DNA from: Bacteroidia bacterium
GTDB taxonomy: Bacteria > Bacteroidota > Bacteroidia > Chitinophagales > Chitinophagaceae
Length of the DNA: 53,638 nucleotides
Reading direction: 5' to 3'
Assembly: GCA_030427635.1 (NCBI GenBank)
Contig: JAUIBA010000027.1
Span: forward strand, 1 to 53,638
Position numbers and translations under genes: made by a program. Below the pieces are notes generated by a model, which saw only the letters and a program-made list of their open reading frames with translations, was not told where the DNA came from and did not search any database. This document shows positions 28,790 to 35,931 of the stretch, piece by piece (position 1 is the first letter of the stretch; every line of letters begins with the position of its first letter).

Positions 28790-29074
28790 TCAGCTAATGT
28801 CCTCAATAATAAGCGTTCTGTACTTAATGGACTTGATAACTAAATCCTTAACTAAGCTAAGTTCTTTTGAGCTTTCAATAGAATACACATCGTGTCCCGT
28901 ATATTCATTTACTGTACCTCTTTCTAAGGGAGTAGACACAATTCCTTTTTTCGCACTAACGCCAATACCCTCCTTTGCAAGCAATACAATGTCTAAATCG
29001 TACTGCCCAGCCCAATTATGTAGGATCGCGTTTATTCCGGTAACCGATGCGGCATTTCTTATCTCGTTTTCCAT
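28790..29074 (-). CDS. Hypothetical protein, 94 aa, in integrative element
   Basis: The small soluble protein MENEIRNAASVTGINAILHN shows no family I recognise. A TATATTCG sequence (one mismatch to the -7 box) precedes it. It is the first gene inside the left end and reads outward. Confidence 0.5.
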   Translation of the reverse strand: MENEIRNAASVTGINAILHNWAGQYDLDIVLLAKEGIGVSAKKGIVSTPLERGTVNEYTGHDVYSIESSKELSLVKDLVIKSIKYRTLIIEDIS

Positions 29075-29127
29075 AAGTTATTGCGAATATACAAAACAAA
29101 CTAATAATGTAATATCAACCGACTAAC

Positions 29128-29765
29128 AGGGGGAGATAACATCCGGGCAAGTTAAAGGCGCAACCGTTCCATAGCTCAAAGGTGTTCCCCTGCTGCCTGC
29201 GCCTTTAATTTGCACGGATGCGGCAAGAGTGTTCCCCTGTTGAATTGAGTTACTACTGCTCCTGTTCGCGGCAGGTGGACTACAGTCGGATAGCCCAATC
29301 GAAGGTAGTGAGTGGGTATAAAGCAAGGGTATGGGGTGCAGCATGGATAGGTTTGTGCGTTGGCTTATGCTGCAACACATACTCTTGCTGCCGGGGAGCA
29401 ATTTGGTTGCTGCGGCATAGCCTCTGTGGGTAGGGCAGCTACCAAATGCGGGGCTGCTGAAAGGGCTACCTGCAGGAGCCAAATGCTTATTCTGGTGTAT
29501 GGTTCCTACACACCAAGTGAGGCTAAGGTCTTTCAGATAACATGAGAAGTCCTCGCGCTACTTTCCTTTCTCATGAGAGGTCAAACACTCGCTGATGGTC
29601 GAAGGATCGTTGGCTTAAAGTCGCTGACAGAAAGTTGCGTGCTGCTGCACATCATCATAGAGCTATTTTTTTCCTGGCACATGAAGAAGATACGATCTTC
29701 CAGTACGGGGGGATGGCAGGGATTTCAGGATAGCGGCGGGATGCGAAAAGATAGCCTTACTATCG
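29128..29765. ncRNA. Candidate large structured RNA or origin region
   Basis: About 640 bases lack a credible gene but are dense in inverted repeats. The outer pair CATCCG/CGGATG (29140/29215) encloses TTAAAGGCGCA/TGCGCCTTTAA (29152/29198). CGGCAAGAGT pairs with ACTCTTGCTG (29221/29381), enclosing GCAGCAT/ATGCTGC (29338/29367). Others are TGGTGT/ACACCA (near 29493), CATGAGAA/TTCTCATG (29541/29568), GAAGAT/ATCTTC (29686/29695) and GATAG/CTATC (29750/29760). GTGTTCCCCTG occurs twice (29182, 29229). It is more GC-rich than the genes around it. The strand is undetermined. It may be a large ornate RNA of the kind carried by phages and mobile elements, or a single-strand origin. Confidence 0.45.
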
Positions 29766-29839
29766 CGCACATACATAGTGCTTCAATTTTTTTAGCAAAT
29801 TTTATTTGTCGTATATTACCGTAAAATAAACGGTGCATT

Positions 29840-30055
29840 ATGGAATTAAAAACCCTGATAGAATCTCAATTGTGTGAGGAGCATCAGCAGCATCCTACGC
29901 TCGTAGGTTACAATGAACAAGGTCAGCCTATCGTTAGTGCTTGCTGCGACAAGTTCCATAGTAAATTATTTGACTTGTATGCAGAACAGGCTATCGAGCA
30001 GATTGACAAATCAATTGATGATCTGTTCAATCAAACCGGGGATGAAACCATTTAA
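29840..30055 (+). CDS. Small protein with Cys/His motif, 71 aa
   Basis: The protein begins MELKTLIESQLCEEHQQHPT and has an adjacent Cys pair (VSACCDKFHSKLF) after C12 and H15. This C..H....CC arrangement suggests a small metal-binding or disulfide fold, but I do not know the family. Its end overlaps the start of the next gene by 14 bases, so the two are probably translated together. Confidence 0.6.
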   Translation: MELKTLIESQLCEEHQQHPTLVGYNEQGQPIVSACCDKFHSKLFDLYAEQAIEQIDKSIDDLFNQTGDETI

Positions 30056-30515
30056 TAATAGAAGCAAGTGTACCGGCATTGCAATAATTCTATCATTGCT
30101 TGTGCCTTTCATATCTTCTGCCCAAAGAACTTGTACTGGCTCAGCCAATTGCACCGCCTGTAAAAATTGCCGCTACTGCAAACATTGCAACAGCGGCGGC
30201 ACATGTGGTGTATGTAAACCAGCTCAAAAAACTACATCAGCAAAAAGGCAGAGGGCAGTAAAAGACTATATCGTATTCAGTAAGTCTGAACCTGACGACG
30301 ACAATATCAATAGTTATGATGTCGCGGTAAGCGATTTGGAAAAACACGCTTACTTATCTGAAATGTGGTCGCTGATAGGCAAAATAGTTACTCTGAACAA
30401 AATAGATACAAATGCGAATAGAACAGTAAGAATTTACCTTTATGTAAAACCGAGCGATGGATACTATTGTTACTTTGAAAAAGTTCCCAGCCGTGAGTCC
30501 TCAATTGAATATTAA
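30042..30515 (+). CDS. Exported Cys-rich protein, 157 aa
   Basis: The start is the ATG inside the end of the preceding gene (overlap 14 bases), giving MKPFNNRSKCTGIAIILSLL and a signal peptide cut near SSAQ. A dense cysteine block follows (CTACKNCRYCKHC then GGTCGVC, about residues 36-58), which could bind metal or form disulfides. The C-terminal half is a mixed alpha/beta domain of unknown function (VRIYLYVKPSDGYYCYFEKV). Similar Cys blocks occur in exported Bacteroidota proteins of unknown role. Confidence 0.7.
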   Translation: MKPFNNRSKCTGIAIILSLLVPFISSAQRTCTGSANCTACKNCRYCKHCNSGGTCGVCKPAQKTTSAKRQRAVKDYIVFSKSEPDDDNINSYDVAVSDLEKHAYLSEMWSLIGKIVTLNKIDTNANRTVRIYLYVKPSDGYYCYFEKVPSRESSIEY

Positions 30516-30528
30516 AAAAGAGGTAACA

Positions 30529-30915
30529 GTGAGTTATAGCGGCATCAAAAGAACTTCCGGTGACCGGGACAACATGCCAACCAAAGAGCATGAGTTTATT
30601 GTTATTGCAACTGGAGCAGCTATCCGTTTCAAGGATATTAAGCTGCTACAGTATGCTCCAATTAAAAAGGGTCAGCAATATATACTCGGCTTTGACGATG
30701 AGCATTTATATCTTCCTATCAGTATTATTGTTGGTCAGGCACTGTATTACAGGGAAACGAGCAATCGTATTATTTCAGTAGATAGTGCAGGCACCAGAAT
30801 GAATCACTCCGATAACCCTACAACGAAAGCAATGGGGCAAGGACTTCGAGCATTCAATCGGAAACTAAAAGCAGAGGGGAAGCAACCCATTAAACCTATA
30901 AAGCGCAGATGGTAG
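30529..30915 (+). CDS. Hypothetical protein, 128 aa
   Basis: I chose the GTG at 30529, 13 bases after the previous stop and behind AAAGAGG, rather than an upstream start that overlaps the Cys-rich gene for 59 bases. A further option is the ATG at 30574. The protein is soluble and basic at the C-terminus (RKLKAEGKQPIKPIKRRW). Third gene of the plus-strand operon; function unknown. Confidence 0.6.
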   Translation: MSYSGIKRTSGDRDNMPTKEHEFIVIATGAAIRFKDIKLLQYAPIKKGQQYILGFDDEHLYLPISIIVGQALYYRETSNRIISVDSAGTRMNHSDNPTTKAMGQGLRAFNRKLKAEGKQPIKPIKRRW

Positions 30916-30946
30916 CACTCAGTATATTGCAGGTCGTCCATAGTAT

Positions 30947-31456
30947 TTAAAGTACACCAAATGCCCTTAGCAGGCTGATTAGAGACAATATCAATGCCGC
31001 TATTGCTATCTTAAATGCCCAGGGCTTATAAGCAAGCTCCATTGCATTTATCTTTACTTGCTGCTCCTTCACCTGCTTGTCCAGTGCCTTCAGAAGATCT
31101 GATTGCGCTGCATCGTTTTTTCCTTTTTCCTTTTCATTTTGTAATATTTCGTAGTAGGCTTCAAACGTCCCCGCTTTCTTTAATCTGATGCCTCTGTCCT
31201 CAGTCAGCACATACATATTATCACCACAGCTTTCGATGAACTTAGCATGCAGTAAGAACTCAATAACCTTATCGGCTGTCTTGCTATAGTTACTTGTTAA
31301 GCTCTTGCCCCTGCTTTCAAATTCCAATTTAATATTATCGCTATTTAGTAGAGCCTTTACCCACATCTCTATATTGTTCGGCTCATTGAAACGAATAGAA
31401 TTTATCGTTCTATTTAGCAGGTTTTTAAAATCATGACTGTGTTGATTATACTCCAT
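30947..31456 (-). CDS. Membrane-anchored coiled-coil protein, 169 aa
   Basis: From the ATG at 31456 (MEYNQHSHDFKNLLNRT) the protein has an N-terminal helical domain that looks winged-helix-like (KTADKVIEFLLHAKFIESCGDNMYVLTEDRG). A coiled coil (LLKALDKQVKEQQVKINAME) and one C-terminal membrane segment (FKIAIAALILSLISLL) follow. The longer frame would start at a TTG inside the TATATTTG -7 box and is rejected. It converges on the plus-strand operon. Role unknown. Confidence 0.65.
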   Translation of the reverse strand: MEYNQHSHDFKNLLNRTINSIRFNEPNNIEMWVKALLNSDNIKLEFESRGKSLTSNYSKTADKVIEFLLHAKFIESCGDNMYVLTEDRGIRLKKAGTFEAYYEILQNEKEKGKNDAAQSDLLKALDKQVKEQQVKINAMELAYKPWAFKIAIAALILSLISLLRAFGVL

Positions 31457-31507
31457 ATATTCAAAATTATTAAGCTCATGACTGCCGATGTTGCCCTTAA
31501 ATGAAAA

Positions 31508-31515
31508 CAAATATA
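31508..31515 (-). promoter_or_regulatory. -7 box TATATTTG
   Basis: An exact TAnnTTTG on the minus strand, 51 bases before the preferred ATG of the coiled-coil membrane protein. Confidence 0.55.
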
Positions 31516-31674
31516 ATGCATTGAATCATAAGAAAACGGCACTTTTAGCCATAGAGTGCTATAGGGTGCATATATGTTCATTACGTCTGATTGGCAGTAA
31601 ACTAAAAATATGCAACAAATGGCGGCTCATAACCTGCCCTGCTTTCACGCATACACAAAAAATGTGCAACTACT

Positions 31675-32229
31675 TTAAAGGTCGGGCGGCGTGTACAATC
31701 TTGGGCTATTCAGATGGTCAGGCCTGTGCCCTTTCCATATATCGGTGCATCCTCTGGCTGTCAACACTGTTTCAATGGCTTCTATTAGGGGCACTCCCTG
31801 CGCCGTTAACTTGTTCACCTCGTCATTGTCGTACTCCGCCTGGGACTTGTTCTCACGATGAGCGAATGAAAAGCAAAAGGCAATTTCCTGTATCAGGCCA
31901 TCAACAATATGCAGCATGAAGCCGGTACGTGATTTGGCTTTATGCTCCTGCTGTAGCACAAACAGCCCTTCATTAAACAGCACTACCGGGTTGCCGGTTC
32001 TACACAGTATGCAGGTGTCGTACTCTGTCGTAGTAATCTCCTTTTGTGAAAGCTGCCTGCTTAACCAGTCAATAAATGCAGCCTTGCTACAGTCTGTAAT
32101 GGTATTCAGTTCTGCATCCTGCGTGTTGTACTCACCGTTATCTGCAAGCATGGAAGCTATCATATCCATGTTCTTCTGCTGAACCGCATGAGCAAACTGT
32201 TTCGTAATTTCCTGCGCAGTGGTCATCAC
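31675..32229 (-). CDS. NTF2/SnoaL-like domain protein, 184 aa
   Basis: The first 120 residues fit an NTF2-like cone fold: helix AQEITKQFAHAVQQKNMDMIASMLADNGEYN, then strands ending in SRTGFMLHIVDGLIQEIAFCF. Such folds bind small molecules or mediate protein contacts; no catalytic residue can be named. The C-terminus is charged. It follows the TPR gene by 7 bases, so the two form an operon. Confidence 0.6.
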   Translation of the reverse strand: MMTTAQEITKQFAHAVQQKNMDMIASMLADNGEYNTQDAELNTITDCSKAAFIDWLSRQLSQKEITTTEYDTCILCRTGNPVVLFNEGLFVLQQEHKAKSRTGFMLHIVDGLIQEIAFCFSFAHRENKSQAEYDNDEVNKLTAQGVPLIEAIETVLTARGCTDIWKGHRPDHLNSPRLYTPPDL

Positions 32230-32236
32230 CTGTTTT

Positions 32237-32875
32237 TTAGTTTAACCTTATTCTGAAACCCAATTCAATAGCTTTTAATTGATCGCTCATACCACTTTCA
32301 AACAAATTGCCATTTTCAGAAACCTCTGCCAGAGCTATTTTTGCAGTGCCCAATGCCCAATAATCCATACCATTTTTGGGATTAATCTCGCAAGCACTAA
32401 TCAAATCGGCTCTGTCTCCTTCTGTTTCTGATACAATCAAACCTCGGAGTGCTAAAGCAGGCAATGAATTTTGATTGATTCTTATAGCCATCGTGAAATC
32501 ATCAACGGCGCTATACACTTCCCGCAGGCCAACTTTGCAAAAACCCCTCATAATATAGGCATTCTCATATTGCATATTATTTTGAATAGCTATGTTGAAA
32601 TCGTTGATAGCTGCCTGAAAATTCTGCTGCTGAACCTTGCGGAAACCTCTATGATAATAATCCTCGGCCTGCTGTTGATAGTATCCTGCCCCTCTACGTC
32701 CTCCATCTACACCAGTTGGTACAATAGGGCTACTAACGGTACTGGGGCTGTCTGGCCTATTGGGGTTGCTTGAATTAGAGCCGCCTGTGTTATTGGGGCT
32801 GTTAAAGAATGGCTTGATTATCTGCACCACGATAAAGGCGCAAACGACTATTCCAATAAATGCAAAAAATCCCAT
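32237..32875 (-). CDS. TPR repeat protein with N-terminal membrane anchor, 212 aa
   Basis: An N-terminal hydrophobic helix (FFAFIGIVVCAFIVVQIIKPFF) and a low-complexity Asn/Ser/Pro linker are followed by tetratricopeptide repeats (YYHRGFRKVQQQNFQAAIND, NAYIMRGFCKVGLREVYSAV and more). It is likely an inner-membrane protein with its TPR scaffold outside or inside the membrane. It is downstream of the frameshifted small gene by 27 bases. Confidence 0.75.
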   Translation of the reverse strand: MGFFAFIGIVVCAFIVVQIIKPFFNSPNNTGGSNSSNPNRPDSPSTVSSPIVPTGVDGGRRGAGYYQQQAEDYYHRGFRKVQQQNFQAAINDFNIAIQNNMQYENAYIMRGFCKVGLREVYSAVDDFTMAIRINQNSLPALALRGLIVSETEGDRADLISACEINPKNGMDYWALGTAKIALAEVSENGNLFESGMSDQLKAIELGFRIRLN

Positions 32876-32902
32876 GGTTTTATTTTAATCGGTTTACTAT
32901 TA

Positions 32903-33092
32903 CTACTTATCCCACCAATAGCTTCGGTGCCAATTCCTAACCCCTCCGTGATGGGAACATGCGCCTTGTCCGTTAGCACCACTTTCTGTATCATCCCAAC
33001 AAGTCGCTCCTGTTCTTCTACTGGTTGCACCTGTACAGTAGCCTGTCAGAAAGAGAAGAAATAGCGATATCAAAGCCCCTTTGTTTTTTCAT
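32903..33092 (-). pseudogene. Small exported SHHGGV protein, frameshifted at an A6 run
   Basis: The minus strand from ATG 33092 reads out of frame after AAAAAA (33084-33089). With one A fewer it gives 62 residues, MKNKGALISLFLLFLTGYC followed by a domain with GACSHHGGVRNW and ending YWWDK. The signal-like N-terminus fits perfectly in the corrected frame. GxCSxHGGVxxW is typical of small DUF3761-like exported proteins. As sequenced, an in-frame TTG at 33073 could still give 56 residues. The cause may be a sequencing error, phase variation or a true pseudogene. It leads the TPR/NTF2-like operon. Confidence 0.55.
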
Positions 33093-33152
33093 ATCCAGCT
33101 TGTTGTATGGACAAAAAAATAGCGTAACTGAAATCAATCTGCTGTTCAAGGC

Positions 33153-33241
33153 TGTCGAAGGCCTACCGCAAGCAAAAGACTTAGTTACGCCGTGAGGCGT
33201 ACTACATCCATTGAGTGCTTGCGGTAGTTTAAGTTTCGACA
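33153..33241. other. Nested hairpin, candidate replication origin or structured leader
   Basis: The outer arms TGTCGAA/TTCGACA (33153/33235) enclose CTACCGCAAGCA/TGCTTGCGGTAG (33163/33216), which in turn enclose TACGCC-GTGA-GGCGTA (33186-33201). All three stems are perfect. Confidence 0.65.
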
Positions 33242-33443
33242 TTTAGAACTGCAACACTATGTGTAATACACTATCTTATATAAATCAATCTTACCTGTTT
33301 ATGTTTTCATTCGCTTTTTCTCTATTTATTTGGTGCTAATGTACAAATATTAATTGTAGTGCGTGCCCAGCCCTGTACCAGCATTGCATTTATTGCTCCC
33401 TGTTGGTCTCACGAGGTAAGTAGAGGCGGCATCATTCATCATC

Positions 33444-33524
33444 ATAGAGGGTATCACCCCGGACGGTGTATGTAGCTACATGTCGCTCTCTCTAATGGCT
33501 GAAAGCGGCTGGCTCTCCCTCTAT
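33444..33524. other. Second hairpin cluster near rep
   Basis: Arms ATAGAGGG/CCCTCTAT (33444/33517) enclose CACC/GGTG and the palindrome GTAGCTAC. It could be the complementary-strand origin, a packaging signal, or the terminator region of the initiator gene. Confidence 0.5.
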
Positions 33525-33610
33525 CTTGAGTGGGTGAACAATGTTATTATCCGTAATCAAAAACTTTGTCGTTTTTCCTACCTAACGTATAGCCGGAAAT
33601 GCAACAATAT

Positions 33611-34552
33611 TTATAATTTGCAACTTTTAAGAAACTTCTTTATCTCCTGCTTAGTGTGAGCAGTGTGTATGAGTAACTCCTGCCACTTACTATGTACCAG
33701 CTTCGATAAGGTGAGGTTATGCTTCTTTGCTCCGTACTTTGCTACTATTGCCCTGAACCTGTGCTCCCTTGCTCTTATTGTGGTCGTCTTTTTCTTCCAG
33801 TATTTTGCCCAAATGCGGGGATTAATCAAAGCCAGATACACCTTTTTATCAGGTGCGCTCATAGTAGTGGTATCAATGGTATCATCATCAAACACGATGT
33901 GTTTAAAGACGCTATCCAGCTTCCTGCCCAGCAACTGCAAGTTACCGGGGTTCAGCAGGTCAGCCATTGTATGTATGTGTGCAAATTGCAGGAACCCGCT
34001 GTTAGTGGCCTTGACCTCTACCCGTAGTATATTGCCTGCTTTCTTCTTCCATACCTCTTGTGCCTGCAAGCCCTTATCATAAATCTTGAAATAATACTCG
34101 TCTGTTTCAAACTCGATGAAGTACCCTTTATCATTATCAATGGGGTTCTTTGACATCCTGTTTTTAAAGCACACGACATCACGCATGATAGCAGATGCAT
34201 CAACGGCAGGCCGGATGTTTACGCCGAACTCCAAATTATGCACTGTCAAATCATACGGGCTAACCTGCAGGAACTTACAGAAGTTAGCAACGGCAACATA
34301 CAGGTCGTGTAATTTAAAGTCGTTCTCATTAGAGGCCCCGCCATTCCAGTACTTATGCAGGCTACCTCTCACCTCTAACCATGTAGGGCTTTTAATTTCA
34401 AACTCCCAGCACTTCCATGTAGCAAACTTGGGGTATTCTGTTATCTCCCCCGTCTTGGTGCTGTGGCTCTCCTTAAAATCAAGTGCCTTGTTTGCCAATA
34501 TTCTGTTTACTAATGCAGCATCGCGTGTCCAGTATTTACCCCAGTCAATCAC
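33611..34552 (-). CDS. Replication initiator resembling filamentous-phage gene II protein (Phage_CRI-like)
   Basis: This 313-aa protein has the pattern of rolling-circle initiators of the phage CRI/gene II group. EIKSPTWLEVRGSLHKYWNG corresponds to the SLHKFxxGxN box, LTVHNLEFGVNI is a core strand, and YYFKIYDKGLQ is the conserved KxYDK region. A helical C-terminus (ALINPRIWAKYWKKK) follows. Such enzymes nick one strand of a double-strand origin through a Tyr and start ssDNA synthesis. It follows the helix-turn-helix gene by 5 bases. The assignment rests on motif resemblance, not on a search. A plasmid Rep of the same fold is the main alternative. Confidence 0.65.
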   Translation of the reverse strand: MIDWGKYWTRDAALVNRILANKALDFKESHSTKTGEITEYPKFATWKCWEFEIKSPTWLEVRGSLHKYWNGGASNENDFKLHDLYVAVANFCKFLQVSPYDLTVHNLEFGVNIRPAVDASAIMRDVVCFKNRMSKNPIDNDKGYFIEFETDEYYFKIYDKGLQAQEVWKKKAGNILRVEVKATNSGFLQFAHIHTMADLLNPGNLQLLGRKLDSVFKHIVFDDDTIDTTTMSAPDKKVYLALINPRIWAKYWKKKTTTIRAREHRFRAIVAKYGAKKHNLTLSKLVHSKWQELLIHTAHTKQEIKKFLKSCKL

Positions 34553-34557
34553 TTGCG

Positions 34558-34881
34558 TTACCCTAAGTGCCCCTTGCGCTGTTTGGTTACGACATAGGTA
34601 GATGCTTCCTTATCAAGTACATCATTTGTCTTGACTTCGTTCCTCAATAGCCAGATATCTATGGCGTTCTTTTCAAAAAAAAGCTGCTTACCGTTTGGCT
34701 TCGAATGTGGGATCAGACCAGCGCTGGTGAGCTTGTATAAATACGATTTACTCAAACCTGTATATGCTGCAACTTCATCAAAGGTGAGCACAGTCTTTAC
34801 TGACAGTAGGGCTTGCTCGATGTTATTTAGCCTACTGTTTATTTCCTGCAATTCGTGCAGGTTATTACTTTTCTTTTCCAT
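34558..34881 (-). CDS. Helix-turn-helix excisionase-like protein, 107 aa
   Basis: A short coiled coil (LHELQEINSRLNNIEQALLS) is followed by a MerR/Xis-type winged helix (LTFDEVAAYTGLSKSYLYKL, then GLIPHSKPNGKQLFFEKNAIDIWL). Proteins of this kind in Bacteroidota elements act as Xis factors or control replication genes. It lies directly upstream of the initiator in one operon. Confidence 0.88.
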   Translation of the reverse strand: MEKKSNNLHELQEINSRLNNIEQALLSVKTVLTFDEVAAYTGLSKSYLYKLTSAGLIPHSKPNGKQLFFEKNAIDIWLLRNEVKTNDVLDKEASTYVVTKQRKGHLG

Positions 34882-34966
34882 TTTTGGAAGTGTTTAAGAA
34901 TCAAAAAATGGATTACCGGTAACCACTGTTAACGGGTGCAAGTTGGAAAAGAAGGGCAATAAAAAA

Positions 34967-34991
34967 GGTTCACTTTGCGTGAAAGTGAACC
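34967..34991 (-). terminator. Terminator between RteC-like gene and HTH-rep operon
   Basis: The perfect inverted repeat GGTTCACTTT/AAAGTGAACC is followed on the minus strand by TTTTTT. It separates the integrase/RteC-like transcript from the replication operon. Confidence 0.85.
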
Positions 34992-35021
34992 AACAGTGAA
35001 CCGGGAAATAAATGAAGTGAC

Positions 35022-35918
35022 CTATACAAATAGCTTTATCAATGCCTCTATTTTAGCCATTTTAACACCAGATAACTTTACAGGTATAGACTGTTTCAGA
35101 TTCTTGAAACTCGCGGTGAACTTCTTACCGTCATTGGTTACGAAGCACCCAGCCAAAGTTTCATAGTTTAGTCGCGCTCCTTGTATCAACCCATACTCAG
35201 AAAGCTGCATGACGAAGTACAACAGTTCGCTTGCATTATTGTCATGCCACTTAATAGGATTGATTATAGCAATGTCTTTGTTTGAAAATACCTGGGTGAA
35301 GTCAGTTAATCTATTTTCGGGAGCTATAAGATCGCCCTTCAGCTTTTGGTACAATTTTGGCAGCTCATCCCTTCTGCCTTGCCACTTATAAGACCGGATA
35401 ATCTTCACTTTTTTACGAGCGGCGGTTGCTTTATTTCGGTTGTGCTTTAGTTCTAAGGCTTGTAGTTTATTGTTGAAGTGGTGCTGTATTTTCCATTTAA
35501 TTTTATGCAGCACACCGTACATCACGTTCGTGTACGCTTCAATCTTGTAGTAGTCTATCTTATCCTGTACTGCTTCCTCAGTCCATTTATTCACTTTGTC
35601 AACCCAGAACTTAAGGGAGGTATATTCTTTGTCGTCCCCTGCATCATCAACAATGCTGTTGGTGGTTGCTATTATCTTATCTGCAATAGAACTGCCGGTA
35701 ACGCCTTGTGAATAAGTTGCACTAAAGCAGAACAGGTCGAAATCTACTACCTGTGTATCAGATGGTGTAACATACTCATAGAAATCCTCGTCTTTATCAC
35801 ATAGCTTTTCAAACTCCCTCTTCTTGCGCAGGAACCAGTCTCTATCTAATTCAGCAACATGTTTTTTAATCCGTGTTGCTGTGTCTCCAAAGTTCATTGT
35901 ATGATGGCGTATAAACAT
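35022..35918 (-). CDS. RteC-like protein of the integrative element
   Basis: This protein of about 298 aa has a helical, basic N-terminal part and a C-terminal region resembling the winged-helix end of RteC (NPIKWHDNNASELLYFVMQL, SEYGLIQGARLNYETLAGCF). RteC of CTnDOT activates excision genes. The position directly after the integrase fits such a role. The start is taken at ATG 35918; another ATG at 35897 is possible, and the longer TTG start would overlap the integrase. The family call is tentative. Confidence 0.55.
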   Translation of the reverse strand: MFIRHHTMNFGDTATRIKKHVAELDRDWFLRKKREFEKLCDKDEDFYEYVTPSDTQVVDFDLFCFSATYSQGVTGSSIADKIIATTNSIVDDAGDDKEYTSLKFWVDKVNKWTEEAVQDKIDYYKIEAYTNVMYGVLHKIKWKIQHHFNNKLQALELKHNRNKATAARKKVKIIRSYKWQGRRDELPKLYQKLKGDLIAPENRLTDFTQVFSNKDIAIINPIKWHDNNASELLYFVMQLSEYGLIQGARLNYETLAGCFVTNDGKKFTASFKNLKQSIPVKLSGVKMAKIEALIKLFV

Positions 35919-35931
35919 AAAGCATGGTTTA

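Larger units (their letters stand above)
33093..33610. other. Non-coding interval downstream of rep, origin-like
   Basis: About 520 bases between the initiator gene and the small exported protein contain two separate hairpin clusters and an AATATTTG box (one mismatch) on the minus strand near 33343 that may start the cargo operon. No gene is supported. A non-coding region next to the replication gene is where filamentous phages keep both origins and the packaging signal. Confidence 0.45.

Noticed and set aside
29123-29482. 119-codon minus-strand frame across the structured region
   Set aside because: The composition is random-looking (Ser/Pro/Cys) and every stretch is better explained by inverted repeats.
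32848-33030. 60-codon minus-strand frame before the TPR gene
   Set aside because: It overlaps in another frame the small SHHGGV protein, which has a signal peptide and a recognisable motif.
33018-33242. 74-codon minus-strand frame through the nested hairpin
   Set aside because: Its first half is the hairpin arm and loop; its last part is the shifted reading of the small exported protein.
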